Below the pieces are notes generated by a model that saw only the letters and a program-made list of their open reading frames with translations, searched no databases and was not told where the DNA came from. A program made the position numbers and the translations under genes. A DNA stretch of 64,000 nt, taken from positions 38,776,401-38,840,400 of the forward strand of contig CM049317.1 in the NCBI GenBank assembly GCA_026874595.1, in the 5' to 3' direction. Positions 12,155-23,750 of the stretch are shown here, in pieces (the first letter of the stretch is position 1; every line of letters starts with the position of its first letter). Origin of the DNA: Sipunculus nudus. Taxonomy: Eukaryota; Annelida; Sipuncula; Golfingiida; Sipunculidae.

Positions 12155-12504
12155 GTTTGGAAATCCCCTACCGGAAGTTATGGTTCTCCCGCTGACAGAC
12201 GTGGAGACGAGTTTTTCGAGTAAAACCAGCCTCGGAATTAAAAACTGCTGCACGAATACACGTAAGTCAACCGTTGATGTAATAATTATTATTTCCCCAA
12301 CAGAATAACGTCACTTTTTGTCTTAACTCAGGAAAATGACAGTTCGAGAAGTAGATAAAAATGAAAAAGCAGTGTCAGAAATGGCGTGCACATCTGCACA
12401 TACTAGAATTGATACGAACCCAATAGCTTGTACTGTCACCCCATCGTCTTCAGTTCATCTAAAATCGACGTTTGGGGTGACAAGCTGTCGCTATCTAGAC
12501 AGGG

Positions 12505-12608
12505 GGTCGCACGAAGCCAGCGTTGACTCCTGCGAGCCGGTGCATGTGCACTCACGCATATCAGGTCACGTGAGGGGGGTCGCAGGAAGGGGCCCTCTTC
12601 GTGCGACC
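12505..12608. repeat. Perfect 12-bp inverted repeat around a shared 60-bp block
   Basis: GGTCGCACGAAG (12505-12516) and CTTCGTGCGACC (12597-12608) are exact inverted copies. The spacer contains the block shared with 4099-4148. This could be a small foldback element or the ends of a deleted transposon. Confidence 0.6.
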
Positions 12609-12649
12609 TGGGGGTCGCAGGAAGGCCTGCCTTACCTTTAATAGGCAAT

Positions 12650-14199
12650 TATTTGTAAAATTGTAAGTTCTACCTCACAAAACCAACGTCCAAAGGCTGC
12701 CGGCTGACAACAAGACTGGATCAGGTATTCCAAGTCCTGCGTGTCCACTCGTATGTCCAATGCTACCCTTTCTGTAATTATCTCTTAGTCTCTACGATAA
12801 AATAAAGATATATACGTGACTGCTGACATTTGGTTTACAAATGCAGGAGTCAGCAACTTTCCAATGTTTGCTCCTACCATCGGAGCCATCCTCTTTCCGC
12901 CATGATGTAAATAAAGGTACTGATTAAAACCCAGATGTCGGATGTCACGGGACACACTAAAACCCGGGACCAACCCAAGACCAATCCGGGACTAAGTCGT
13001 GACAAAATTGTGATTTCCTTCAGAGCCATTTTATAAGTGATAAGGTCTTTATGGTGACTCGACATTAATATAAATGGAAATCTGTATTTCTCTCTCCCGC
13101 TCAAACTGAACATTGTTAATTTCAAGTGAATTTCTAAGCCTTAATATCCAACTAATATTGAATATATCTTTGGTCCTGAGTCAGAGTCAAGTGCAAGTGG
13201 ACCGGTCACGGAAACCCGGGACCAATTAAAACGACTGCTTTTTTTTACATTTACATGAAGATTGATCTATATAGGCCTACTTCCGTTTTAGACATTAAGA
13301 AGCAACCATATACATTACATGGTACATGAAAACAACAGGCTTACAAATATAAGATAAATTAAACATAATACTTTATACTCCAAAAAAGACATATCAACGG
13401 TTACAACGAACTTGTCATTAAGCTTCTGAAAAAAAATTTCTTTATATAGAGTTTTAACATACATTTAGTCAGTATCACCGTATCATTTTACATAATGTAG
13501 TAATAAGCGTAAAACCAGGTAAATGCAGGAACACATGTACATACGTACACAATCCCCCAGATAATGAACGTTTCCAAATACTATATTTCACCCTTGTGGA
13601 ATAAAGATTACTAGGATATAATTTTCTCTAAACATATAAATATTTTTTTACAGAGCAATATTTATCTTACAACGTTACTGCATGCATTATTCAAAAATTG
13701 GCTGCTTTAATAAATCAATTCCAATGCATTATTTTTCTGTTAGTGAAGATTTAATTAATAATTCCTACTCGTAATATTTTTTTTTTTTATAAATCATATG
13801 CCATAATAATTTTCGTGGATAATTTATACACACATCTTAACTGTAAAATATGTTTTCTTCTAAACCTGGGAAACAATCCACAATTAAGGCACAAAGCCAA
13901 CAACCATCCCCTAGGCTGGCTACAGGGGCACACTGTGCCACGTCATTAGGAACTCCAAAGGACTATCCCACCAATTAATGTAATCCAGTCAGAGCTGGGT
14001 GTCGGTATTATTACCCAATGGACCCTGAAACTGTGATTGGATCACGGTGTATAGAGAAGAGCGGCATATGCAGCCAATGGGCAATTTTCTAAGAACCTGC
14101 TCAAAATGTGAGTAGTAGTTGAGTTATATTTTAAAAACATAAAAAAAACTCATGACATGAACACTGGTTAAGTATTATCGAAACCTCGACCTGTCACAG
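12650..14199. other. No gene recognised
   Basis: AT-rich sequence with short open frames (12785-13125 -) that carry no domain motif. I saw no convincing repeat family or splice-flanked exon. Confidence 0.45.
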
Positions 14200-14417
14200 T
14201 TGTCATACTGTGTTATATTACATCAGTCATTGTTATACTGTGTTATATTACATCAGTAATTGTTATATTGTGTTATATTACATCAGTCATTGTTATATTG
14301 TGTTATATTACATCAGTCATTGTTATACTGTGTTGTGTTACTTCAGTCATTGTTATATTGTGTTATATTACATCAGTCACTGTTATATTGTGTTATAACT
14401 TATATTACATCAGTCAT
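14200..14417 (+). repeat. 30-bp minisatellite, about 7 copies
   Basis: Unit TGTTATATTACATCAGTCAT plus TGTTATACTG repeats with single-base variants. The last unit is interrupted near 14396. The overlapping open frames (Tyr/Ile/Cys/Val-rich) are products of the repeat. Confidence 0.9.
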
Positions 14418-14459
14418 TTTTTTAATCCATGTATAGTCAATAGTCATTTTTGATTGGAC

Positions 14460-14700
14460 AAATAGTCCAGCTGTTAAGAGAAGAATTGTGCGAAAAAATT
14501 AAAGAACCATGAAACTTGGAATAAAAGTTGTCCATACCATACTCAATATTTTCAGATAAAGGCCCAAGCGGAATTTATCCTATCATGGTCAAAATCCAAC
14601 GTAGCGGCCAAGATGGCCGCCGTATTATGAAATATCAATATATCCGGTTATATTTGCCCTAGAATGCATTTCAAGTGCACTATTTCTATGTTTTAGAGGT
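14460..14700 (+). repeat. GCCATCTTG-core repeat, copy 1
   Basis: Contains GCGGCCAAGATGGCCGCCG, AAGCGGAATT and AGCACTATTTC-like blocks. The same order occurs inverted at 16440-16720 and 16800-17060, including GAATTGTGC(G/A)AAAA and CTATTTCTATGTTTT. Confidence 0.7.
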
Positions 14701-15676
14701 CACGAAATTCATTTGTAAGGGTTTCAAGTCTGTGTTATGACTGTATGAATGAATTCTTGTTTTGTTGATTTTGAAATTATGCTACATTTGCCTTTGTCTA
14801 GCACACCGAACAACAAACATTTTTTTTAGTTCTGCACAGCAGTCGCATACTTTGTGATTTTTCTCAAATGAAAGTGTCATTCTCTTGACCAGGTTTGTAT
14901 GTTTTATCATGCATTTTGATGCTTGAATTGTAGAACAGTTTTGATTGCAATATTTCATATTTCATCCTTTTAATTTCCCTTTATTGTCTCAGTGTCCTCC
15001 GATTTCCTCCACCCCTATATATAAACGAGTGTTACAATTCGAGCCATGGAGAGGGGCTTGTAATAGTTATTATAACTCATTGTACAATCCATATAAAGAT
15101 ATAAAATAAGAAAATAAACAATCCATATAAAATAAAATTTATCTTGCTTATAATTATTATATCAGGCTCAATGTGTGCGTGGCAGGATAAAGAGATAAAT
15201 AAAAAGCTTACCCCTGTTAGATTCTATGCCGTCTGTGTACGTACTAAAATTTTGCTAAAAGTGTCTTTTTCATCAGCACATCCAACGAAAAATCGTATCT
15301 ATAGATTATTAACACTACATGCGTGCAATTCCAGTTTACTAACTATCGGTTCTGTTTTTCTTATGTGCAAGGCTCAGAGCGATCTACAACTTTGCATCAT
15401 GTGCACATGGTGTTAATTTTTTTTCAAATAAATGTAGTAAATATTTTTATTTCTAATAATATTTATAAAATACGTGTAAGTGATGAAAAAGGTGTGCATT
15501 TTCTAAGCATTAAAGTATTTTAAGACAATAACGGGAAAGGCAAAGTCAATGTCAGCTAATTGGTAAGGATAATCTTACCATACCTCACCAAAGTAGCAGG
15601 TAAATAAACTGCACAAGTATCTGTCATGCTGTGGTGTCACAATCACCACAGTACAAAGACAGCATATGAAGAGGTA

Positions 15677-15760
15677 GGACGTCACCTAGTGGTTACGGCT
15701 TTGGACATCGGAGTTGTAGGTATCAACTTCGAACCCCTTCGCGATGTCTCAATGGCATGT
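15677..15760 (+). repeat. Possible tRNA-derived SINE head
   Basis: CACCTAGTGGTTACGGC resembles an RNA polymerase III A box, and about 40 bp downstream AACTTCGAACCCC resembles a B box (GTTCGANTCC type). Spacing fits a tRNA promoter. I did not find a second copy in the window, so this is tentative. Confidence 0.4.
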
Positions 15761-16439
15761 TGAAATCCCGCCAGAAACCAAGATATTCCATCTAATGTCT
15801 TAACGATAGGTTATGACTTCTTCTTTAATAATTAAGATACCGTCTTTATCGTATTGATAACCTAATTCTCATAGAAAGTGATACCAACAGGTCTAAATCT
15901 ATTCTTTATAAAGAAAGCATACAGCATAATGTTGTGAGCTTCTAAATGTGTACTGATTCTGTCTTCATGCAAGAAAATAGTCTGAAAGCTGCACCATCAC
16001 CTCATGGTGAAAGAATCATTGGATCTATAAACTGGTAGGTGTGAGCTTCTACCTGTATGTGTATCCGGCCATGCACGTATTCAGTCTAATATTTATAAAC
16101 AAATAAAATTTATTTTACATGGATTGTACAACTAGTTTTAATATATAATTAATTCAAGGCACCTCCATGACTCGTATATGGTGATGTTCGGTACGGGTGG
16201 TTAGAATCAGAAGTCAAGGAGAACCACTACAAATGACTCTCGGTTATAAAACCTTCATCACAAGTGGAGTTGAGCATTTTACCACTCAGTACACTGAAAC
16301 AGACATTGTGTTCAAATATTTAAAATTAACATATATGTTACATTTTAGCACAGTATTCAACAAATAAGCTTTACAGTTCAATGTGCTTGATAAAAGGCAA
16401 TTTAGCACAGTTATAATACCAAATAAAACCAGATATCAT

Positions 16440-16720
16440 TCACAGAGACATTATACTGAATTAAAACCCTTATAAAAAGGAATTCTCCAACCAAAAAACA
16501 TAGAAATAGTGCTCTTGCAATATATTCTAGGACAAATAACACCGCATATATTATTTCATAATTCGGCGGCCATCTTGTCCGACATCTTGAATTTTGACCA
16601 AGATATTCTGAATTCCGCTTGGCCTCATATCTATGAATATTGTATATGACTTGGAAACCCATTATTCCAAGTTTCCTTCTTCTTTCATCTTTTACACAAT
16701 TCTTTTATATATGCAGCTTA
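16440..16720 (-). repeat. GCCATCTTG-core repeat, copy 2
   Basis: Inverted relative to 14460-14700. Holds ACATAGAAATAG, GGCGGCCATCTTG and TTCCGCTTGG in the expected reverse order. Confidence 0.7.
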
Positions 16721-16799
16721 ACCGCTGAACTGTTGGGAATATTACTCAACTCTTGTTATAAAAAAAAACAAATAATGAGTATCTTGAGAGGTTTTTAAC

Positions 16800-17060
16800 C
16801 TCAAAATTGAATCTCTCAGCCCCCAAAAAACATAGAAATAGAGTATTTGCAATGCTTTCTAGCGACATTATAACTCATGTTATTGACATTTTTTTTTAAT
16901 CCGGCGGCCATCTTGGCCGCCATCTCGAATTTTGGCCAAGATAATTTATTTTCAGCTTGGCACTATATCTGAAATTAACCATTATGCTCCTAAGAACAGT
17001 TTAGCCAACTTTCATGCTTCTTTCATTTTTTGCACAATTCTTCCAAATATGGGAGCATTA
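16800..17060 (-). repeat. GCCATCTTG-core repeat, copy 3
   Basis: Direct repeat of copy 2 about 340 bp further on, with CCGGCGGCCATCTTGGCCGC and CTTTCATTTTTTGCACAATT. Confidence 0.7.
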
Positions 17061-17869
17061 AAGATATCTGAACACAGCATTTAGGTTATTTTCACAGATA
17101 TGACGATTTAATAAGAAACTTATATATTACCGAGTCTATAATATAAGTGGTCTAGAAATAGGTTTATCTATCATTTATTAAGAGCATTCCCCCGTCCTGG
17201 AGCATTATATTGCGGTCTGGTAGAGAAAATCAACGCCCGTCTTCGAGTGACTGCGCATTGTTTGTTTTCGCAAATGCAGGTTTGGAGTATACCCCAGAAA
17301 CTATTAGTTTTATTGTGATATTTGTAATGGAAATTGCTCATCTGGCGCTAAAATTGTTAGAACCGGGTTATTTATATCTTAATTCAAATGTATACGGTTT
17401 ATATATTAATACATGTATATGAAATTATATATATGTATACATTAATAAATGTCAAATCGGATGCCCAGTCGGATGCCACTCGGGAGGTCGGATGTGACGT
17501 GACATCTTTTTTCTTTAGGTATTACCTGTGTTAGGTTTAACGTAAACGTACCTTATTTTCTAGAAATTACCTTATTTCGTTTCTTCCAAGACCTTTGCTT
17601 GGGTATGTCGGCCTGTGCGGTCTCGTATTATCAATAAGAAGTCCATATAAATAGTGTTTTGTTCTTGCCGTGAAATTTGTTACCATTCTGAATGTGGCAA
17701 AGTTAATCATACCAATTTAATAGATGTTTCATGGTTGTGTGACAAGTGCACCATGAAGTATATTAGCTGGATAATTGTATAAAAATCTCCTTTTTTTGGT
17801 AATATAGGCTCTTATTCATATATAAGTGATGTATAAACGTGTGTGTATTCATATTAGACGACAAAACAG

Positions 17870-18370
17870 AGCTTTGCGGATACTATGTTTTCTTTTTCTC
17901 GGGTTCCGCCGCCACCGCCACCGCAGTTTTCGTTTCCGGAGAACTCCTCAGGGGCCTTTGGACCGATCTTTCCGAAACTGGGATAGTTGTTTGACACCTC
18001 CATCTCGTAAACTAGATAGGTGACGCCATCTGCAATCGCTTTCGTGTGGCGTCCATCCATTCATTTGCTTTATGTGAAAATTGCTTAATTACATCTCAGG
18101 AGTTGGTGAAAGTATATTGGTATAAAATTTGGCATGTCCATCCATCTTTGAAAGTTTTCTCGTAAACCAGACACGTTGCGCCACCTGCCTTCCCGTTTTT
18201 GTAGAATAAATTAATACCCTTTTCTAAGGAATGGTCTGCCGTACTGGCCTGATATTGTGCATGTCCATAGATCTTTGATACCGCCATCCCGTACTCAAGA
18301 CAGGTGGTGGCACATGCAGCCGTTTTCGCTTGGCGTCCATCCGTACGTTTGCTTTTGGTCAGAATTGCTC
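17870..18370 (+). repeat. Family 3 fragment (GGCGCCACC-bearing repeat)
   Basis: GTTTCCGGAGAACTCCTC, CTTTCCGAAACTGGG and GCGCCACCTGCC match the family 3 element at 51505-52633. A related fragment (GGTATAAAATTTGGCATGTC, TGGCGCCACG) lies at 18715-18800. Neither preserves both ends. Confidence 0.65.
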
Positions 18371-19684
18371 ATATAATTTAATTTAAACATATTTATTTTA
18401 ACAGGATTACATAGTAGCCATTATAGGTAATGATACAAGTTCTCCTGTCTGAAAAAAAGATGCATTTAAATACATAAATATAATAAATACAAACATATAC
18501 AATACCCAATAATCAAAACAATAATCACAGTGAAACAAGCAATTCTAAATAACAAACTGGTCATTAACATAATACAAAAAATATCAGTTATAAATGCGAT
18601 ATGTTTCTCAAAACACAAAAACTGAAGACAAAAGGGGGAAATATAAACAATTTTTATTGATCATAATCTTTGATTAATTGATTGAATACTAAGCATTTCG
18701 TCTAAAATATCTTTAGTGGTTCAAGGTATTGGTATAAAATTTGGCATGTCCATCCATCTTGGCAAGTTTTCACGTGAACCAGATACGTGGCGCCACGTAC
18801 CTACAGCCAGCCCCTAGGCATGGGCTGCCCCCTCTGCTCTATAGTTACAATAAAGAATAGTATACATCAACTCAGAGACTTGTAAGTTTGTCGCCTGTGC
18901 ATCCTGGACCAGGTTATGCTCTCTATAATCCGACATAGCATCCTATATCCGACTTCCGACATTTAAGTTTAAGTCCGATACAGACAAAAATCTGGATGTC
19001 GGATTACGGATGATCGAAAGGCCATGCACCGCAGAAAGAAGAATCACAATAATTTCACGTGTGTTAATTTTGTAGAAGTGAAAAAGTGAAAATGATTCTT
19101 TATAGCAACTTTCTGCTTTATATTAACGATAAAAAATGAAGTTTTGACGTCTATAAATTCTTTAGGATCATTGTATATATATATGATATATCTACGATAT
19201 TTATATCTATATCTATATCTATATATATCTATTATATATATATATATATATATAAATTAATATTGTAGGTAACTTAATATATTTATTGTTGTAACTAGTA
19301 ATTATTCATAATCCAAATACATTAAATAATCATGTTCTTTGCTTTAAGGCTAGTTAAAAAAATGAAATATTACACTTTCTAATGACCTTAATTGGTAATA
19401 TTCAAAGTTCTCAATACACAACACAACGATTTTTTGTTTCTCTTTTATTTTATTTCAAGAAATAAGCTAATCATTGAAATGGAAATTTTAAGTGAATCTG
19501 TGTAATTTATCATCAAGAAAATATATAGAAAAAGCTTCTTTTTTTTACATTTCAATTGAGTCTATGCTACAATGAAGTTTGTCTTAAATATGGGTCAAAT
19601 TTCTGGGTGTAAGGGACAAGCAGGAACAATAAAATTATCTAACTATATACGATTCAAAAATATATTTGTTGTAATCCCAGAGAA

Positions 19685-19689
<5 letters not shown>

Positions 19690-19753
<64 letters not shown>
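19690..19753. repeat. (AT)n microsatellite, left flank of the LTR element
   Basis: About 32 AT units running straight into the LTR. Confidence 0.95.
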
Positions 19754-19757
<4 letters not shown>

Positions 19758-19805
19758 GCGGGACTCAAACAGTCAGAAGAGTCAGACGGCAAGACGAGAC
19801 ACCCC

Positions 19806-19811
19806 TTTATT
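19806..19811 (-). promoter_or_regulatory. AATAAA polyadenylation signal in the 3' LTR
   Basis: TTTATT on the + strand reads AATAAA in the element's sense, about 50 bp before the LTR end. This is a plausible signal for the genomic transcript. Confidence 0.55.
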
Positions 19812-19839
19812 CGAAATATGCATCGTACATTATGCATAG

Positions 19840-19871
19840 GAGAAAGAACCCGTAAGAACGGGTTCTTTCTC
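19840..19871 (-). repeat. Perfect 14-bp hairpin in the 3' LTR
   Basis: GAGAAAGAACCCGT and ACGGGTTCTTTCTC pair perfectly over 14 bp around the 4-nt loop AAGA. The matching copy in the other LTR is at 26417-26448. It lies about 30 nt upstream of the AATAAA, so it may fall in or near R. Confidence 0.85.
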
Positions 19872-20343
19872 TCAGTACTTTGACCAATTAAGACCTGGTC
19901 ACACGCTCATCAGTATTGACTTGCACACATGACAATCAAATGTCCACTTAGACCTCAGTTGGCACAAATGTTTCTATGCTTCCGCAGCAATGACGTGTCG
20001 GCAAAATGGCCACAGTGCTGAGTAGTCAGTCCATTTACCCTGACCCTACTGGGGTAGGACATACCATGGGATTGCTTACAGCTTGTGACAGGCGCTGGCC
20101 TGGTCCACAGTACTGCACAGACACACAGCACAGGCCTACTGCTACCCTAAACAATACCGGGTGGACACCCTGTAATAAATCTTTGGACTGTCAGCTGAGG
20201 GGTGACTGATGAAAGGCTACTAAGGTCACCTAGAAAGCTAAGCCCAGACACAGGAGACCAGCCATATGAGGCTACTGTAAACAAATATTCTGAAGCTGTG
20301 TGTGTTTGCACGTGTGTGTCTGTGTGTATACTAGCCTGTCACA

Positions 20344-20357
20344 TCCTCCCCCTCTTT
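20344..20357 (-). other. Polypurine tract
   Basis: In the element's sense AAAGAGGGGGAGGA directly precedes the 3' LTR, as expected for the plus-strand DNA primer. Confidence 0.85.
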
Positions 20358-20498
20358 ACATGACCACTACTTTGAGGGACTCGCATGTCCAACCCATCAC
20401 ATAAAATAACACATCACATAGATAAGTAAAATACTTCACAAGACTAAACAAATAAAACAAAATACAATATGTGCAGTGTGTGGGAAGCGAACTAAGAC

Positions 20499-23400
20499 TT
20501 AAACTGTTGTTTCTTTGAAGGGATACTGCATGGCTCGGACAGAGTGTGCATTCTGCAGAACGGACCTTGGGTTATTGCAAGGGTTACTATGCTGCCCTGC
20601 TGTAATGCGACGTGATCGTCTCAACGGAACTTGATCTACCGGTCGACTTTCAGGACTTGACCCCACGTACATGGGTTGTAGTGGCACTGCTGCGATTGGT
20701 ACTTCTGGTAATTGTGTAGGTACTGACACATCAGACTCGTCTGAACTAGAAACCACGGAGAAGTCAGTCTCTTCGTCTTGATTAAGTACAATCTCAATGT
20801 CAGATGGTTCAGAATACGAACTTACAATTTCTCTCTGGATTTGCCTTGGTTGACGTTTTCTCTTTACAGAAGAACTCTCATTGGCTCGAGGTTTCGGGCA
20901 CTGTTTGAGTTCTGTTCTGTTCATCCAACGCTGTGAACCAAACCCATCAGCGGGTTCCACCAGGTACACATCTTTATCTGGTTTCTTTTCTATGATTTTG
21001 TGGGTAGTTTGACCATAAAAGTTTGCGAGTTTATGACGCCCCTTTAGATTCCGAGCTCTCACATATACAAGGCTACCTATCTGGAGTGGCTTGTCAGAGG
21101 CTTTCTTGTCATGATAAAATTTGCGTTTGTCAGCATTTTGCTCCAATCGCTTCTTGACTAAATCATAAGCTGTCCGCAATCTGCCCTGATGCTCTGCAAC
21201 CCAGTCATCAACACATGTTTCCTTGTTGGTTTCGTCCACGCCAATCAACAAGTCAACCGGTAGGCGTGCCTGTCTCAAGTGCATAAGGTAGAAAGGTGTA
21301 AAGCCTGTGGAAGCATGCGGTGTGGTGTTATAATAGTATAAGACATCTTCCAAATGCTCTGGCCATCGACGCTTTTGCTTTTCTTCCAAGGTACGGAGCA
21401 AATCATGAAGGGTTCTATTGAATCTCTCGCATTGCCCATTCCCTTGAGGGTGCCATGCTGTAGTCCTAGACTTCCTTATACCATACAGCGAACATAACTT
21501 CGACAACAACTTTGACTCAAAGTCTCGACCTTGGTCGGAATGTATCCTCAAGGGTGGCCCAAATCGCCTGAACCAATGTTTCACTAATGCTTGAGCTACT
21601 GTTGAGGCTCTCTGGTCTTTAGTGGCGACAGCAACTGCATATTTAGTGAACACATCTGTAATTACGAGGACATTCTCGATTCCATTAGATGCTTTATCAA
21701 GCAACGTAAAATCAATTGCAACAACTTCGAGAGGCCTGTTAGCTCCAATCGTGCCTAGTGGGGTTCTAACTCGTTCTAACTTGGCTCGACTGCATGTGTT
21801 GCAACTTTCGACATATGATCGTACTGCTTTCGCCATCTGAGGCCAGTAGCAACGGGCACGTAGCAGCGACTCAGTGCGATCAATGCCTTGATGACCATGG
21901 TTGTCATGCACTGCTCTCAGTGCATCTCCTTGCAACACTTCTGGTAAAAGAACCTGATAAATTTCTCCCTCTACTGGATCATGCAACACCCGGTAGTACA
22001 CACCTTTCTTCTCCACTAAACGGTCCCACTGCCTTAAAAGTAACTTAACCTGGGTTGTTTCTTGTTTTGTTGAAGTGCTAGATGGTCGTGTACCTTGAGC
22101 AAGAAATCTTATTACCAGTCCAATGGTTTTGTCGTCACGCTGAAGTTTGGCCATCTCATCAGATTGAATACATGGGATGTTTGAAGCAAAGAAATCTTCA
22201 TCCACTGACTGCAAATTTGTTTCTGCTAACACATGGGTTTGCAACTGCGATGGTAGTAGGCTACCATGGACACACTGACTTTCTTCATCCTCCCATGGAC
22301 GAAACTCTTGGCGTGATAACTGGTCAGCATTCACGTTTTCCCTGCCTGGACGGTATTGTATTGTCAAGTCAAACCCAGCAAGGGCTGCAGCCCATCGTTG
22401 TTCAATGGCTGGAAGCTTGGCTTTAGTTTGAAAGTAAGTGAGGGGATTGTTGTCTGTGTAAACCACAACCTTTCCACCTTCAAGATAGTCCCGGAATTTT
22501 TCAGTGATGGCCCACTTTAACGCAAGAAATTCCAACCTTTTGGAACTATAGCCTTCCGGATTTCTTTCTGCTCCCCGAAGACCTCTGCTTGCATAGGCTA
22601 TAACCCTCTTCTTTCCTTCTTGTACCTGACTGAGAACTGCGCCGAGCCCTTTCTCTGAGGCATCTGTTTCCACAATAAATGGAAGGGAAAAGTCAGCATA
22701 CCCTAAAACAGGTGCTGTGGTTAACTTCTCCTTGATCTTGTCGAATGAATCTTGATGTTCTTGATTCCAGTGGTCTATGATGGACTTCTTGCATTTTTTC
22801 TGTCCTCCAACAGCACTGCAGAGCTTGTGTAAGGGTTCAGCCACATGGGCAAAGCCTGGAGTAAATCTTCTGTAATAGGAAGCAAACCCTAAGAAACTGC
22901 GAAGTTCCTGTACAGTCTTGGGTACTTGCCAGTCCCGTACTGCTACAATTTTGTCTGGATCCGTAGAGATCCCATCATCAGACACAACATGCCCAAGAAA
23001 CTTTACCTCAGAGCAAAAGAATGCACATTTTTCTGGTTTTACTTGAAGACTGTGTTCCGCAAGAAGGGAGAAGACCCTGTCTAATCTGGCCAGATGTTCT
23101 TCAAATGAATTGCTGTAGACTATTATGTCATCTAAGTACACCAAAAGAATCCGCAAAATATCGTCACGAAATATCCTGGTCATCAAGCGCTGAAACGTTG
23201 CTGGTGCACTGGCTAATCCGAAGGGCATTCTAATGTACTCAAAAAGGCCCATAGGTGTTGTAAAAGCTGTTTTCTTTTGATCTGATGGCTCTACTTCTAC
23301 CTGATTGTAAGCTGACGCAAGATCTAGTGTTGAGAAGAGAGTTGATCCATGCAGAGCCTCTAATGTCTCATCAATTCTTGGCAAAGGAAACGCGTCTCTG

Positions 23401-23750
23401 TATGTCTTTTGGTTTAAGCGCCTGTAGTCTACGCATAGCCGGATCTCGCCGCTCTTCTTCCGTACCAACACAATTGGCGAAGCATAGTCTGATTGACTTT
23501 CCCTAATTATGCTTTTCTTTAACAGTTCTTGCAAATGTTCTTGCACTTCCTTCCAGAATGGTGGTGGAATTCGTCTATGAGGCTGACATACTGGGAATTC
23601 ATCCTTTGTATATATTTTGTGTCTTACTGTCCTGGTGCACCCCAACGGCTCTCCTTCCAAGTTGAATACCGTTTTATGCTTCAGAAATAATGCCTTTGCT
23701 CTTTTGACGTCTCTTGGATCCTTCAGTCTTGGATCTTTATTTGGTTTAAA
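20499..23750 (-). CDS. pol: Pol: reverse transcriptase, RNase H, integrase
   Basis: This frame has no ATG start; it is entered by a -1 slip at 23744-23750 out of the protease frame. Counting from the TTG at 23660, RT has STLDLASAYNQ (Asp113) and YLDD (175-178). RNase H has ETDASEKGLG (332-340) and YTDNNPLTYF. The integrase zinc finger has His585/His590 and Cys620/Cys623. The integrase core has Asp650 (VVAIDF), Asp709 (HSDQGRDF) and Glu745 (GQCERFN), with the D-35-E spacing. The order RT-RH-IN and the YLDD box place it in Ty3/Gypsy. After the core comes a weak GPY/F-like segment (FYGQTTHKI) and an acidic, Ser-rich tail; no chromodomain is visible. All catalytic residues are present. It copies the RNA to DNA and integrates it. 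Confidence 0.95.
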   Translation of the reverse strand, partial: FKPNKDPRLKDPRDVKRAKALFLKHKTVFNLEGEPLGCTRTVRHKIYTKDEFPVCQPHRRIPPPFWKEVQEHLQELLKKSIIRESQSDYASPIVLVRKKSGEIRLCVDYRRLNQKTYRDAFPLPRIDETLEALHGSTLFSTLDLASAYNQVEVEPSDQKKTAFTTPMGLFEYIRMPFGLASAPATFQRLMTRIFRDDILRILLVYLDDIIVYSNSFEEHLARLDRVFSLLAEHSLQVKPEKCAFFCSEVKFLGHVVSDDGISTDPDKIVAVRDWQVPKTVQELRSFLGFASYYRRFTPGFAHVAEPLHKLCSAVGGQKKCKKSIIDHWNQEHQDSFDKIKEKLTTAPVLGYADFSLPFIVETDASEKGLGAVLSQVQEGKKRVIAYASRGLRGAERNPEGYSSKRLEFLALKWAITEKFRDYLEGGKVVVYTDNNPLTYFQTKAKLPAIEQRWAAALAGFDLTIQYRPGRENVNADQLSRQEFRPWEDEESQCVHGSLLPSQLQTHVLAETNLQSVDEDFFASNIPCIQSDEMAKLQRDDKTIGLVIRFLAQGTRPSSTSTKQETTQVKLLLRQWDRLVEKKGVYYRVLHDPVEGEIYQVLLPEVLQGDALRAVHDNHGHQGIDRTESLLRARCYWPQMAKAVRSYVESCNTCSRAKLERVRTPLGTIGANRPLEVVAIDFTLLDKASNGIENVLVITDVFTKYAVAVATKDQRASTVAQALVKHWFRRFGPPLRIHSDQGRDFESKLLSKLCSLYGIRKSRTTAWHPQGNGQCERFNRTLHDLLRTLEEKQKRRWPEHLEDVLYYYNTTPHASTGFTPFYLMHLRQARLPVDLLIGVDETNKETCVDDWVAEHQGRLRTAYDLVKKRLEQNADKRKFYHDKKASDKPLQIGSLVYVRARNLKGRHKLANFYGQTTHKIIEKKPDKDVYLVEPADGFGSQRWMNRTELKQCPKPRANESSSVKRKRQPRQIQREIVSSYSEPSDIEIVLNQDEETDFSVVSSSDESDVSVPTQLPEVPIAAVPLQPMYVGSSPESRPVDQVPLRRSRRITAGQHSNPCNNPRSVLQNAHSVRAMQYPFKETTV

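Larger units (their letters stand above)
19754..20343 (-). repeat. 3' LTR
   Basis: 590 bp, identical by eye to 26331-26920. On the + strand it starts TGTAGCGGGACTC and ends AGCCTGTCACA. It abuts (AT)n on the left and the polypurine tract on the right. Confidence 0.95.

Noticed and set aside
12336-12641. 101-codon + strand frame starting MTVREVDKNEK
   Set aside because: It runs into the repeat block shared with 4099-4148 and the 12-bp inverted repeat; no domain and no splice signals. Treated as chance or a repeat.
14210-14453. Tyr/Ile/Cys-rich repeat proteins in two frames
   Set aside because: Products of the 30-bp minisatellite, open in more than one frame because 30 is divisible by three.
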